A stretch of 64,000 nucleotides of DNA from positions 65,481,754 to 65,545,753 of the forward strand of contig NC_061508.1 of assembly GCF_022539505.1 (NCBI RefSeq), in the 5' to 3' direction. The position numbers and the translations under genes are program-made. Below, one piece after another: positions 1-11,925 of the stretch. The DNA comes from Lolium rigidum. Lineage: Eukaryota > Streptophyta > Magnoliopsida > Poales > Poaceae. The notes below the pieces were generated by a model. The model was given only the letters and a program-made list of their open reading frames with translations. It had not been told where the DNA came from and did not search any database. Within the stretch, counting starts at the first letter, position 1. Each line of letters opens with the position of its first letter.

Positions 1-187
1 ATTCACTTTACTATCAAAGACTTTACTTGGCACAACAAAACATAAAACTAAGATAAGGAGAGGTTGCTACAGTAGTAAACAACTTCCAAGACTCAAATAT
101 AAAACAAAAATACTGTAGTAAAAACATGGGTTGTCTCCCATAAGCGCTTTTCTTTAACGCCTTTCAGCTAGGCGCAGAAAGTGTAAC

Positions 188-1937
188 TCAAGTAACATCA
201 AGAGATGAAGCATCAACATCATAATTTGTTCTAATAATAGAATCATAAGGTAACTTCATTCTCTTTCTAGGGAAGTGTTCCATACCTTTCTTGAGTGGAA
301 ATTGATATTTAATATTACCTTCCTTCATATCAATAGTAGCACCAACGGTTCGAAGAAAAGGTCTTCCCAATATAATGGGGCAAGATGCATTGCATTCAAT
401 ATCCAAGACAACAAAATCAATGGGGACAAGGTTATTGTTAACCATAATATGAACATTATCAACTTTCCCCAAAGGTTTCTTTTTAGCATTATCAACGAGA
501 TTAACATCCAGATAACAGTTTTATCACAGGCAGTTTCAGCAGTTTTAGCAGTTTCGGGTAATTTTGCGCGCTTTGCACTAGGAGTAGAAACATTGCCAAC
601 ACCAATTATTTTACCATTAATAGTAGGAGGTGCAGCAACATGTGAATCATTAGCATTGCTAGTGGTGGTAATAGTCCAAACTTTAGCTACATTTTTCTCT
701 TTAGCTAGTTTTTCATTTTCTTCTCTATCCCACCTAGCACGCAGTTCAGCCATTAATCTTATATTCTCATTAATTCTAACTTGGATGGCATTTGCTGTAG
801 TAACAATTTTATTTTCAATATCCCTATTAGGCATAACTTTCGATTTCAAAAGATCAACATCAGAGGCAAGACTATCAACCTTAGAAGCAAGAATATCAAT
901 TTTATTGAGCTTTTCCTCAACAGATTTGTTAAAGACAGTTTGTGTACTAATAAATTCTTTAAGCATAGCTTCAAGTCCAGGGGTGTATTCCTATTATTGT
1001 TGTAAGAATTCCCATAAGAATTAGCATAACCGTTACCATTATTATAAGGATATGGCCTATAGTTATTACTAGAATTGTTCGATAAGCATTGTTGTTGAAA
1101 TTATTATTTTTAATGAAGTTTATATCAACATGTTCTTCTTGGGCAACCAATGAAGCTAACGGAACATTATTAGGATCAACATTAGTCCTATCATTCACAA
1201 GCATAGACATAATAGCATCAATCTTATCATTCAAGGAAGAGGATTCTTCAACAGAATTTACCTTCTTACCTTGTGGAGCTCTTTCAGTGTGCCATTCAGA
1301 GTAATTAACCATCATATTATCAAGAAGCTTTGTAGCCGCCCCCAAAGTGATGGACATAAAGGTACCTCCAGCAGCTGAATCCAATAAATTCCGCGAAGAA
1401 AAATTTAGTCTGCATAAAAGGTTTGGATGATCATCCAAGTAGTCGATCCATGGGTTGGGCAATTTTTAACCAACGATTTCATTCTTTCCCAAGCTTGAGC
1501 AACATGTTCATTATCCAATTGTTTAAAATTCATTATGCTACTCCTCAAAGATATAATTTTAGCAGGGGGATAATATCTACCAATAAAAGCATCCTTGCAT
1601 TTAGTCCAGGAATCAATACTATTCTTAGGCGAGAGATAGCAACCAATCTTTAGCTCTTCCTCTTAATGAGAAAGGAAACAATTTCAATTTAATAATATCA
1701 CCATCTACATCCTTATACTTTTGCATTTCACACAATTCAACAAAATTATTGAGATGGGCAGCAGCATCATCGGAACTAACACCGAGAAAATTGCTCTCGC
1801 ATAACAAGATTCGATAAAGCAGGTTTAATTTCAAAGAATTCCGCTGTAGTAGCAGGTGGAGCAATAGGTGTGCATAAGAAATCATTATTATTTGTGGTTG
1901 TGAAGTCACACAACTTAGTATTTTCAGGGGTGGCCAT
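188..1937 (-). pseudogene. gag-protease remnant of element A
   Basis: The reading starts at ATG 1937 (MATPENTKLCDF...) and matches the gag of element B in several frames. It is broken by frameshifts near 1800 and 1440-1630. Recognisable pieces are the FPFSLRGRAKDWLLSL gag core, an Asn-rich stretch (about 1000-1110), a coiled-coil-like segment (EEKLNKIDILASKVDSLASD), and the C-terminal protease-like piece CPIILGRPFLRTVGATIDMK. A deletion joins the CDKT codons directly to the middle of the protease, so the active-site loop is gone. It cannot make a working Gag-PR protein. Confidence 0.8.
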
Positions 1938-2161
1938 TTTAGCAGTAGTAAATAAAGAAAACTAGGTAAAGTAAATGCAAGTAACTAATTTTTTTGTGTT
2001 TTTGATATAGCAAACAAGATAGTAAATAAAGTAGAGCTAGCAACTAATTTTTTTGTGTTTTGATATAATGCAGAAAACAAAGTAGTAAATAAAATAAAGC
2101 AAGACAAAAACAAAGTAAAGAGGTTGGGAAGTGGAGACTCCCCTTGCAGCGTGTCTTGATC

Positions 2162-2179
2162 TCCCCGGCAACGGCGCCA
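2162..2179 (-). other. Primer-binding site of element A (tRNA-Asp type)
   Basis: The minus strand reads TGGCGCCGTTGCCGGGGA about 10 bp inside the LTR end. This is the complement of a plant tRNA-Asp 3' end with CCA, the primer typical of Athila elements. Confidence 0.8.
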
Positions 2180-2189
2180 GAAATTTGCT

Positions 2190-3354
2190 GGATGCGTGTA
2201 ATTGACACGTCCGTTGGGAACCCCAAGAGGAAGGTGTGATGCGCACAGCGGCAAGTTTCCCTCAGATAGAAACCAAGGTTTAATCGAACCAGTAGGAGTC
2301 AAGAAGCACGTTGAAGGTTGATGGCGGCGGGATGTAGTGTGGCGCAACACCGGAGATTCGGCGCCAACGTGGAACCTGCACAACACAACCAAAGTACTTT
2401 GCCCCAACGAAACAGTGAGGTTGTCAATCTCACCGGCTTGCTGTAACAAAGGATTAACCGTATTGTGTGGAAGATGATTGTTTGCAAGAAAATAGTAAAA
2501 CAAGTATTGCAGCAGATTTGTATTTCAGTATAAAAGAATGGACCGGGGTCCACAGTTCACTAGAGGTGTCTCTCCCATAAGATAAAAGCATGTTGGGTGA
2601 ACAAATTACAGTCGGGCAATTGACAAATAGAGAGGGCATAAAAATGCACATACATGTCATGATAAGTACAGTGAGATTTAATTGGGCATTACGACAAAGT
2701 ACATAGACCGCCATCCAGCTGCATCTATGCCTAAAAAGTCCACCTTCGGGTTATCATCCGAACCCCTTCCGAGTATTAAGTTGCTAAACAACGAGACAAT
2801 TGCATTAAGTATGGTGCGTAATGTAATCAACAACTACATCCTTAGACATAACATCAATGTTTTATCCCTAGTGGCAACAGACAATCCACAACCTTAGAAC
2901 TTTACGTCATCGTCCCGAGATATCAATGGAGGCATGAACCCACTATCGAGCATAAATACTCCCTCTTGGAGTTAAGAGCAAAAACTTGGCCGAGCCTCTA
3001 CTAATAACGGAGAGCATGCAAGATCATAAACAACACATAGGTAATAACTTGATAATTAACATAACATGGTATTCTCTATCCATCGGATCCCGACAAACAC
3101 AACATATAGTATTACGGATAGATGATCTTGATCATGTTAGGCAGCTCACAAGATCCAACAATGAAGCACAATGAGGAGAAGACAACCATCTAGCTACTGC
3201 TATGGACCCATAGTCCAGGGGTGAACTACTCACTCATCACTCCGGAGGCGACCATGGCGGTGAAGAGTCCTCCGGGAGATGATTCCCCTCTCCGGCGAGG
3301 GTGCCGGAGGAGATCTCCAGAATCCCCCGAGATGGGATTGGCGGCGGCGGCGTA
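2190..3354 (-). mobile_element. Element A 5' LTR, larger (3') portion
   Basis: This is the reverse complement of about the last 1160 bp of the family's ~1.59-kb LTR. The family LTR terminus CATCA reads CATCC here. It stops at 3354 where element B begins; the missing first ~440 bp lie at 11488-11925. The last five bases (3350-3354, GCGTA) are the left copy of B's target site. Confidence 0.85.
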
Positions 3355-4945
3355 CGATACGTCTCCGACGTATCGATAATTTCTTATGTTCTATGCCATA
3401 TTATTGATGATACCTACATGTTTTATGCACACTTTATGTCATATTCGTGCATTTTACGGAACTAACCTATTAACAAGATGCCGAAGTGCCGGTTCTGTTT
3501 TCTCGCTGTTTTTGGTTTCAGAAATTCTAGTAACGAAATATTCTCGGAATTGGACGAAACAAAGACCCGGGGGCCTATTTCGCCACGAACCTTCCGGAAG
3601 ACCGAAGAGCATACGAAGTGGGGCCACGAGGTGGCCGGACCACATGGCGGCGCGGCCAAGGGGGCCCGCGCTGCCCTGTGGTGTGGGCCCCTCGTCAGCC
3701 CCCGACTCTGCCCTTCCGCCTACTTAAAGCCTCCGTCGCGAAACCCCCGATGCGAAAAACCACGATACGGAAAACCTTATCGAGACGCCGCCGCCGCCGA
3801 TCCCATCTCGGGGGATTACGGAGATCTCCTCCGGCACCCTGCCGGAGAGGGGATTCATCTCCCGGAGGACTCTACACCTCCATGGTCGCCTCCGGAGTGA
3901 TGAGTGAGTAGTTCACCCCTGGACTATGGGTCCATAGCGGTAGCTAGATGGTTGTCTTCTCCTCATTGTGCTTCATTGTTGGATCTTGTGAGCTGCCTAA
4001 CATGATCAAGATCATCTATCTGTAATACTCTATGTTGTGTTTGTCGGGATCCGATGGATAGAGAATACCATGTTATGTTAATTATCAAGTTATTACATAT
4101 GTATTGTTTATGATCTTGCATGCTCTCCGTTACTAGTAGAGGCTCTGGCAAAATTTTTGCTTTTAACTCCAAGAGGGAGTATTTATGCTCGATAGTGGGT
4201 TCATGCCTGCATTGACACCTGGGACGAGTGACGAAAGTTCTAAGGTTGTGTTGTGATGTTGCCACTAGGGATAAAACATTGGCGCTATGTCCGAGGATGT
4301 AGTTGTTGATTACATTACGTACCATACTTAATGCAATTGTCCGTTGCTTTGCAACTTAATACTGGAAGGGTTCGAATGATAACTTTGAAGGTGGACTTTT
4401 TAGGCATAGATGCGGTTGGATGGCGGTCTATGTACTTTGTCGTAATGCCCAATTAAATCTCACTATACTTATCATGCCATGTATGTGCATTGTTATGCCC
4501 TCTCTATTTGTCAATTGCCCGACTGTAATTTGTTCACCCAACATGCTTTTAACTTATGGGAGAGACACCTCTAGTGAACTGTGGACCCCGGTCCATTCTT
4601 TTAATACTGAAATACAAATCTGCTGCAATACTTATTTTGCTGTTTTCTCTGCAAACAATCATCTTCCACACAATACGGTTAATCCTTTGTTACAGCAAGC
4701 CGGTGAGATTGACAACCTCACTGTTTCGTTGGGGCAAAGTACTTTGGTTGTGTTGTGCGGGTTCCACGTTGGCGCGGAATCTGCGGTGTTGCGCCGCACT
4801 ACATCCCGCCGCCATCAACCTTCAACGTGCTTCTTGACTCCTACTGGTTCGATTAAACCTTGGTTTCTTACTGAGGAAACTTGCCGCTGTGCGCATCACA
4901 CCTTCCTCTTGGGGTTCCCAACGGACGTGTCAACTACACGCATCA
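3355..4945 (+). repeat. 5' LTR of element B
   Basis: Runs from CGATACGTCTCCGACG (first T replaced by C; the 3' LTR keeps TGATACG) to ACACGCATCA. About 1591 bp. It matches 9893-11487 over its whole length with scattered differences. Confidence 0.88.
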
Positions 4946-4954
4946 AGCAAATTT

Positions 4955-4972
4955 ACGGCGCCGTTGCCGGGA
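4955..4972 (+). other. Primer-binding site of element B
   Basis: ACGGCGCCGTTGCCGGGA begins nine bases after the LTR. It is the tRNA-Asp-type PBS of element A with one substitution and one G lost, so priming may be weakened. Confidence 0.75.
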
Positions 4973-5197
4973 GATCAAGACACGCTGCAAGGGGAGTCTC
5001 CACTTCCCAATCTCTTTACTTTGTTTTTGTCTTGCTTTATTTTATTTACTACTTTGTTTGCTGCATTATATCGAAACACAAAAAAATTAGTTGCTAGCTT
5101 TACTTTATTTACTGTCTTGCACTCTATATCAAATACACAAAAAAATTAGTTTACTTGCATTTACTTTATCTAGTTTGCTTTATTTACTACTGCTAAA

Positions 5198-7309
5198 ATG
5201 GCCAACCCTGAAAATACTAAGTTGTGTGACTTCACTAGCACAAATAATAATGATTTCTTATGCACACCTATTGCTCCACCTGCTACTACAGCAGAATTCT
5301 TTGAAATTAAACCTGCTTTACTTAATCTTGTTATGCGAGAGCAATTTTCTCAGTGTTAGTTCCGATGATGCTGCTGCCCATCTCAATAATTTTGTTGAAC
5401 TATGTGAAATGCAAAAGTATAAAGATGTAGTTGGTGACATTATAAAATTAAAATTGTTTCCTTTCTCATTAAGAGGAAGAGCTAAAGATTGGTTGCTATC
5501 TCTGCCTAAGAATAGTATTGATTCCTGGACTAAATGCAAGGATGCTTTTATTGGTAGATATTATCCCTGCTAAAATTATATCTTTGAGGAGTAGCATAAT
5601 GAATTTTAAACAATTGGATAATGAACATGTTGCTCAAGCTTGGGAAAGAATGAAATCTGCGGTTAAAAATTGCCCAGCCCATGGATGACTACTTGGATGA
5701 TCATCCAAACCTTCTATGCGAGACTAAATTTTTCTTCGCGGAATTTATTGGATTCAGCTGCTGGAGGTACCTTTATGTCCATCACTCTTGGTGAAGCAAC
5801 AAAGCTTCTTGATAATATGATGGTTAATTACTCTGAATGGCACACGGAAAGAGCTCCACAAGGTAAAAAGGTAAATTTTGTTGAAGAATCCTCTTCCTTG
5901 AATGATAAGATTGATGCTATTATGTCTATGCTTGCGAATGATAGGAATAATGTTGATCCTAATAATGTTCCATTAGCTTCATTGGTTGCCCAAGAAGAAC
6001 ATGTTGATGTAAACTTCATTAAAAATAATAATTTCAACAACAATGCTTATCGGAACAATTCTAGTAATAACTATAGGCCATATCCTTATAATAATGGTAA
6101 CGGTTATGCTAATTCTTATGGGAATTCTTACAAAAACAATAGAAATACACCCCCTGGACTTGAAGCCATGCTTAAAGAATTTATTAGTACACAAACTGCT
6201 TTTAACAAATCTGTTGAGGAAAAGCTCAATAAAATTGATATTCTTGTTTCTAGAGTTGATAGTCTTGCCTCTGATGTTGATCTTTTGAAATCGAAAGTTA
6301 TGCCTAATAGGGATATTGAAAATAAAATTGTTACTACAGCAAATGCCATCCAAGTTAGAATTAATGAGAATTTAAGATTAATGGCTGAACTGTGTGCTAG
6401 GTGGGATAGAGATGAAAATGAAAAACTAGCTAAAAAGGAAAATGTAGGTAAAGTTTGGACTATTACCACCACTAGCGCTGCTAATTCTTCACATGTTGCT
6501 GCACCTCCTACTATTAATGGTAAAATAATTGGTGTTGGCAATGCTTCTACTCCTAGTGCAAAGCGCGCAAAATTACCTGAAACTGCTAAAACTGCTGAAA
6601 CTGCTTGTGATAAAACTGCTGAATTTTTTCCAACCTTGGGGATGATAATCCCATTGCTTTAGATTGTAATGATTTAGATTTTGATGATTGCCACATCTCT
6701 GAAGTTATAAAGTTCTTGCAAAAACTTGCTAAAAGTCCTAATGCTAGTGCTATAAACTTGGCTTTCACAAAACATATTACAAATGCTCTCATAAAAGCTA
6801 GAGAAGAGAAACTAAAACTTGAAACTTCTATTCCTAGAAAGCTAGAGGATGGTTGGGAGCCCATCATTAAAATGAGATTCAAAGATTTTGATTGTAATGC
6901 TTTATGTAATCTTGGTGCAAGTATTTCTGTTTTGCCTAAGAAAGTCTATGATATGCTTGACTTGCCACCATTGAAAAATTGTTATTTGGATGTTAATCTC
7001 GCTGATAATGCTAAAAAGAAACCTTTGGGGAAGGTTGATAATGTTCATATTATGGTTAACAATAACCTTGTCCCCGTTGATTTTGTTGTCTTGGATATTG
7101 AACGCAATGCATCTTGCCCCATTATATTGGGAAGACCTTTTCTTCGAACCGTTGGTGCTACTATTGATATGAAGGAAGGTAATATTAAATATCAATTTCC
7201 TCTCAAAAAAGGTATGGAACACTTCCCTAGAAAGAGAATGAAGTTACCTTATGATTCTATTATTAGAACAAATTATGATGTTGATGCTTCGTCTCTCGAT
7301 GTTACTTGA
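5198..7309 (+). pseudogene. gag-protease pseudogene of element B
   Basis: The reading starts at ATG 5198 (MANPENTKLCDF). The frame breaks near 5355, near 5570-5690 and near 6630. Recognisable order: gag core with FPFSLRGRAKDWLLSLPKNS (about 5459-5515); a second gag segment with an Asn-rich linker (6020-6150) and a coiled coil (6180-6300); then a retropepsin-like domain at 6840-7190 containing CNLGASISVLP and ILGRPFLRT. In plant retropepsins the first motif normally has the catalytic Asp (DLGAS); here the codon is AAT, Asn. The last stretch ends at a stop at 7307-7309, with no reverse transcriptase after it. The product would be structural/protease only and is probably inactive. Confidence 0.82.
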
Positions 7310-9877
7310 GTTACATTTTCTGCGCCTAGCTGAAAGGCGTTAAAGAAAAGCGCTTATGGGAGACAACCCATGTTTTTACTCCAGTATTTTTGTTTTATAT
7401 TTGTGTCTTGGAAGTTGTTTACTACTGTAGCAACCTCTCCTTATCTTAGTTTTAAGTTTTGTTGTGCCAAGTAAAGTCTTTGATAGTAAAGTAAGTACTA
7501 GATTTGGATTACTGCGCAGTTCCAGATTTCTTTGCTGTCACGAATCTGGGTCTACCTCCCTGTAGGTAGCTCAGAAAATTAAGCCAATTTACGTGCATGA
7601 TCCTCAGATATGTACGCAACTTTCATTTAATTTGAGCATTTTCATTTGAGCAAGTCTGGTGGCCTAATAAAATCCATCTTTACGGACTGTTCTGTTTTGA
7701 CAGATTCTGCCTTTTATTTTGCATTGCCTCTTTTGCTATGTTGGATGAATTTCTTTGATCCATTAATGTCCAGTAGCTTTATGCAATGTCCAGAAGTGTT
7801 AAGAATGATTGTGTCACCTCTGAACATGTGAATTTTTATTATGCACTAACCCTCTAATGAGTTGTTTCGAGTTTGGTGTGGAGGAAGTTTTCAAGGATCA
7901 AGAGAGGAGTATGATGCAATATGATCAAGGAGAGTGAAAGCTCTAAGCTTGGGGATGCCCGGTGGTTCACCCCTGCATATTTTAAGAATACTCAAGCGTC
8001 TAAGCTTGGGGATGCCCAAGGCATCCCCTTCTTCATCGACAACATTATCGAGTTCCTCCCCTGAAACTATATTTTTATTCCGTCACATCTTATGTACTTT
8101 GCTTGGAGCGTCGGTTTGTTTTTGTTTTTGTTTTGTTTGAATAAAATGGATCCTAGCATTCACTTTATGGGAGAGAGACATGCTCCGCTGTAGCATATGG
8201 ACAAATATGTCCTTAGGCTCTACTCATAGTATTCATGGCGAAGTTTCTTCTTCGTTAAATTGTTATATGGTTGGAATTGGAAAATGCTACATGTAGTAAC
8301 TCTAAAATTTCTTGGATAATTTGATACTTGGCAATTGTTGTGCTCATGTTTAAGCTCTTGCATCATATACTTTGCACCCATTAATGAAGAAATACTTAGA
8401 GCTTGCTAATTTGGTTTGCATATTTGGTTTCTCTAGAGTCTAGATAACATCTAGTATTGAGTTTTGAACAACAAGGAAGACGGTATGGAGTCTTATAATG
8501 TTTACAATATGTCTTTTATGTGAGTTTTGCTGTACCGTTCATCCTTGTGTTTGTTTCAAATAACCTTTCTAGCCTAAACCTTGTATCGAGAGGAATACTT
8601 CTCATGCATCCAAAATACTTGAGCCAACCACTATGCCATTTGTGTCCACCATACCTACCTACTACATGGTATTTATCCGCCATTCCAAAGTAAATTGCTT
8701 GAGTGCTACCTTTAAAATTCCATCATTCACCTTTGCAATATATAGCTCATGGGACAAATAGCTTAAAAACTATTGTGGTATTGAATATGTACTTATGCAC
8801 TTTATCTCTTATTAAGTTGCTTGTTGTGCGATAACCATGTTTCAGGGACGCCATCAACTATTCTTTGTTGAATATCATGTGAGTTGCTATGCATGTCCGT
8901 CTTGTCTGAAGTAAGAGAGATCTACCACCTTAATGGTTGGAGCATGCATATTGTTTGAGAAGAACATTGGGCCGCTAACTAAAGCCATGATTCATGGTGG
9001 AAGTTTCAGTTTGGACATATATCCTCACTCTCATATGAGAATAATAATTGTTGCCACATGCTTATGCATTAAAGAGGAGTCCATTATCTGTTGTCCATGT
9101 TGTCCCGGTATGGATGTCTAAGTTGAGAATAATCAAAAGCGAGAAATCCAAAATGCGAGCTTTCTCCTTAGACCTTTGTACAGGCGGCATGGAGGTACCC
9201 CATTGTGACACTTGGTTAAAACATATGCATTGCAAAGATCCGGTAGTCCAAGCTAATTAGGACAAGGTGCGGGCACTATTAGTATACTATGCATGAGACT
9301 TGCAACTTGTAAGATATAACTTTCATAACTCATATGCTTTATTACTACCGTTGACAAAATTGTTTCATGTTTTCAAAATAAAAGCTCTAGCACAAATATA
9401 GCAATCGATGCTTTCCTCTTTGAAGGACCATTCCTTTACCTTTTATGTTGAGTCAGTTCACCTATCTCTCTCCACCTCAAGAAGCAAACACTTGTGTGAA
9501 CTGTGCATTGATTCCTACATACTTGCATATTGTACTTGTTATATTACTCTATGTTGACAATTATCCATGAGATATACATGTTACAAGTTGAAAGCAACCG
9601 CTGAAACTTAATCTTCCTTTGTGTTGCTTCAATGCCTTTACTTTGATTTATTGCTTTATGAGTTAACTCTTATGCAAGACTTATTAATACTTGTCTTGAA
9701 GTACTATTCATGAAAAGTCTTTGCTTTATGATTCACCTGTTTACTCATGTCATTACCATTGTTTTGATCGCTGCATTCACTACATATGTTTACAAATAGT
9801 ATGATCAAAGTTATGATGGCATGTCACTTCAGAAATTATCTTTGTTATCGTTTTACCTGCTCGGGACGAGCGGAACT
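7310..9877 (+). mobile_element. Noncoding 3' internal region of element B
   Basis: About 2.6 kb without a credible gene. It contains two copies of the polypurine-tract-like motif CTAAGCTTGGGGATGCC (near 7950 and 8000). The second is followed by its near inverse (CAAGGCATCCCC) and could form a hairpin. Related sequence lies in reverse in elements C (44650-46011) and D (50800-52400). Confidence 0.75.
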
Positions 9878-9892
9878 AAGCTTGGGGATGCT
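9878..9892 (+). other. Polypurine tract of element B
   Basis: AAGCTTGGGGATGCT lies directly before the 3' LTR (TGATACG at 9893), the expected site for plus-strand priming. Confidence 0.75.
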
Positions 9893-11487
9893 TGATACGT
9901 CTCCGACGTATCGATAATTTCTTATGTTCTATGCCATATTATTGATGATACCTACATGTTTTATGCACACTTTATGTCATATTCGTGCATTTTACGGAAC
10001 TAACCTATTAACAAGATGCCGAAGTGCCGGTTCCGGTTTTACTGCTGTTTTTGGTTTCGAAATCCTAGTAACGAAATATTCTCGGAATTGGACGAAACAA
10101 AGACCCGGGGGCCTATTTCGCCACGAACCTTCCGGAAGACCGAAGAGCATACGAAGTGGGGCCACGAGGTGGCCGGACCACATGGCGGCGCGGCCAAGGG
10201 GGTCCCGCGCCGCCCCGTGGTGTGGGCCCCTCGTCGGCCCCCGACTCGCCCTTCCGCCTACTTAAAGCCTCCGTCGCGAAACCCCGATGCGAAAAACCAC
10301 GATACGGAAAACCTTACCGAGACGCCGCCGCCGCCGATCCCATCTCGGGGGATTCACGGGAGATCTCCTCCGGCACCTGCCGGAGAGGGGATTCATCTCC
10401 CGGAGGACTCTACACCGCCATGGTCGCCTCCGGAGTGATGAGTGAGTAGTTCACCCCTGGACTATGGGTCCATAGCGGTAGCTAGATGGTTGTCTTCTCC
10501 TCATTGTGCTTCATTGTTGGATCTTGTGAGCTGCCTAACATGATCAAGATCATCTATCCGTAATACTCTATGTTGTGTTTGTCGGGATCCGATGGATAGA
10601 GAATACCATGTTATGTTAATTATCAAGTTATTACATATGTGTTGTTTATGATCTTGCATGCTCTCCGTTACTAGTAGAGGCTCTGGCCAAGTTTTTGCTT
10701 TTAACTCCAAGAGGGAGTATTTATGCTCGATAGTGGGTTCATGCTGCATTGACACTGGGACGATGATGAGAAAGTTCTAAGGTTGTGTTGTGCTGTTGCC
10801 ACTAGGGATAAAAGATTGGCGCTATGTCCGAGGATGTAGTTGTTGATTACATTACGCACCATACTTAATGCAATTGTCTTTTGCTTTGCAACTTAATACT
10901 GGAAGGGGTTCGGATGATAACCTGAAGGTGGACTTTTTAGGCATAGATGCAGTTGGATGGCGGTCTATGTACTTTGTCGTAATGCCCAATTAAATCTCAC
11001 TATACTTATCATGCCATGTATGTGCATTGTTATGCCCTCTCTATTTGTCAATTGCCCGACTGTAATTTGTTCACCCAACATGCTTTTATCTTATGGGAGA
11101 GACACCTCTAGTGAGCTGTGGACCCCGGTCCATTCTTTTAATACTGAAATACAAATCTGCTGCAATACTTGTTTCTATTGTTTTCTCTCGCAAACAATCA
11201 TCTTCCACACAATACGGTTAATCCTTTGTTACAGCAAGCCGGTGAGATTGACAACCTCCACTGTTTCGTTGGGGCAAATTACTTTGGTTGTGTTGTGCGG
11301 GTTCCACGTTGGCGCCGGAATCTGCGGTGTTGCGCCACACTACATCCCGCCGCCATCAACCTTCAACGTGCTTCTTGACTCCTACTGGTTCGATTAAACC
11401 TTGGTTTCTTACTGAGGGAAACTTGCCGCTGTGCGCATCACACCTTCCTCTTGGGGTTCCCAACGGACGTGTCAACTACACGCATCA
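9893..11487 (+). repeat. 3' LTR of element B
   Basis: TGATACGTCTCCGACG to ACACGCATCA, about 1595 bp, matching the 5' LTR. It is followed by GCGTC, the right target duplication. Confidence 0.88.
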
Positions 11488-11925
11488 GCGTCTCAGTAAG
11501 GTTTTCCGTATCGTGGCTCTCGGTACTGGGGGTTTCGCGACGGAGGCTTTAAGTAGGCGGAAGGGCAACGCGGGGGGCCACACGAGGGCCCCACACCATA
11601 GGTCGGCGCGGCCAGGGCCTGGGCCGCGCCGCCCTATGGTGGCGGCGCCTCGTGGCCCCACTTCGACTCCTCTTCGGTCTTCCGGAAGCTTCGTGGCAAA
11701 ATAGGACCCGGGCGTTGATTTCGTCCAATTCCGAGAATATTTCGTTACTAGGATTTCTGAAACCAAAAACAGCGAGAAAACGAGCAAGCGGCTCTTCGGC
11801 ATCTTGTTAATAGGTTAGTTCCAGAAAATGCACGAATATGACATAAAGTGTGCATAAAACATGTAGATATCATCAATAATGTGGCATGGAACATAAAAAA
11901 TTATCGATACGTCGGAGACGTATCA
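11488..11925 (-). repeat. Element A 5' LTR, first ~440 bp (displaced by element B)
   Basis: Read on the minus strand from 11925 it starts TGATACGTCTCCGACG and runs to the point where element A's LTR stops at 3354. Together 2190-3354 and 11488-11925 make one LTR. The Copia remnant begins at 11926. Confidence 0.85.

Larger units (their letters stand above)
1..2189 (-). mobile_element. Element A: internal region of an Athila-like gypsy element
   Basis: This is the internal region of an LTR retrotransposon on the minus strand. It is the reverse complement of the start of element B's internal region (about 4946-7500) and runs off the left edge. Order on the minus strand: PBS, gag remnant, noncoding tail. 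Relative to B it lacks about 360 bp near 516-519, which removes the N-terminal half of the protease. No reverse transcriptase or integrase is visible. The clade call rests on the tRNA-Asp-type PBS and the retropepsin-like sequence in B; the family name is not certain. Confidence 0.85.
3355..11487 (+). mobile_element. Element B: full-length non-autonomous Athila-like gypsy element
   Basis: The 8.1-kb element has two LTRs, a PBS, a broken gag-protease region, about 2.6 kb of noncoding 3' sequence and a polypurine tract. Target duplications are GCGTA (3350-3354) and GCGTC (11488-11492), one mismatch. It inserted into the LTR of a relative (element A) in the opposite orientation. No RT, RNase H or integrase ORF lies between 4946 and 9892, so it would have depended on another element. 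Its LTRs differ at many positions, so the insertion is clearly older than the LARD at 22.1 kb. Confidence 0.88.

Noticed and set aside
2037..2246. Short ORFs in the Athila-like LTRs repeated at several places (also 4420-5097, 10957-11704)
   Set aside because: They recur because the LTRs recur; none has a domain or consistent start.
1..7510. A true palindrome or inverted assembly artefact
   Set aside because: The spacer, the 5-bp target duplication and the missing LTR piece at 11488-11925 explain the structure as a nested insertion.
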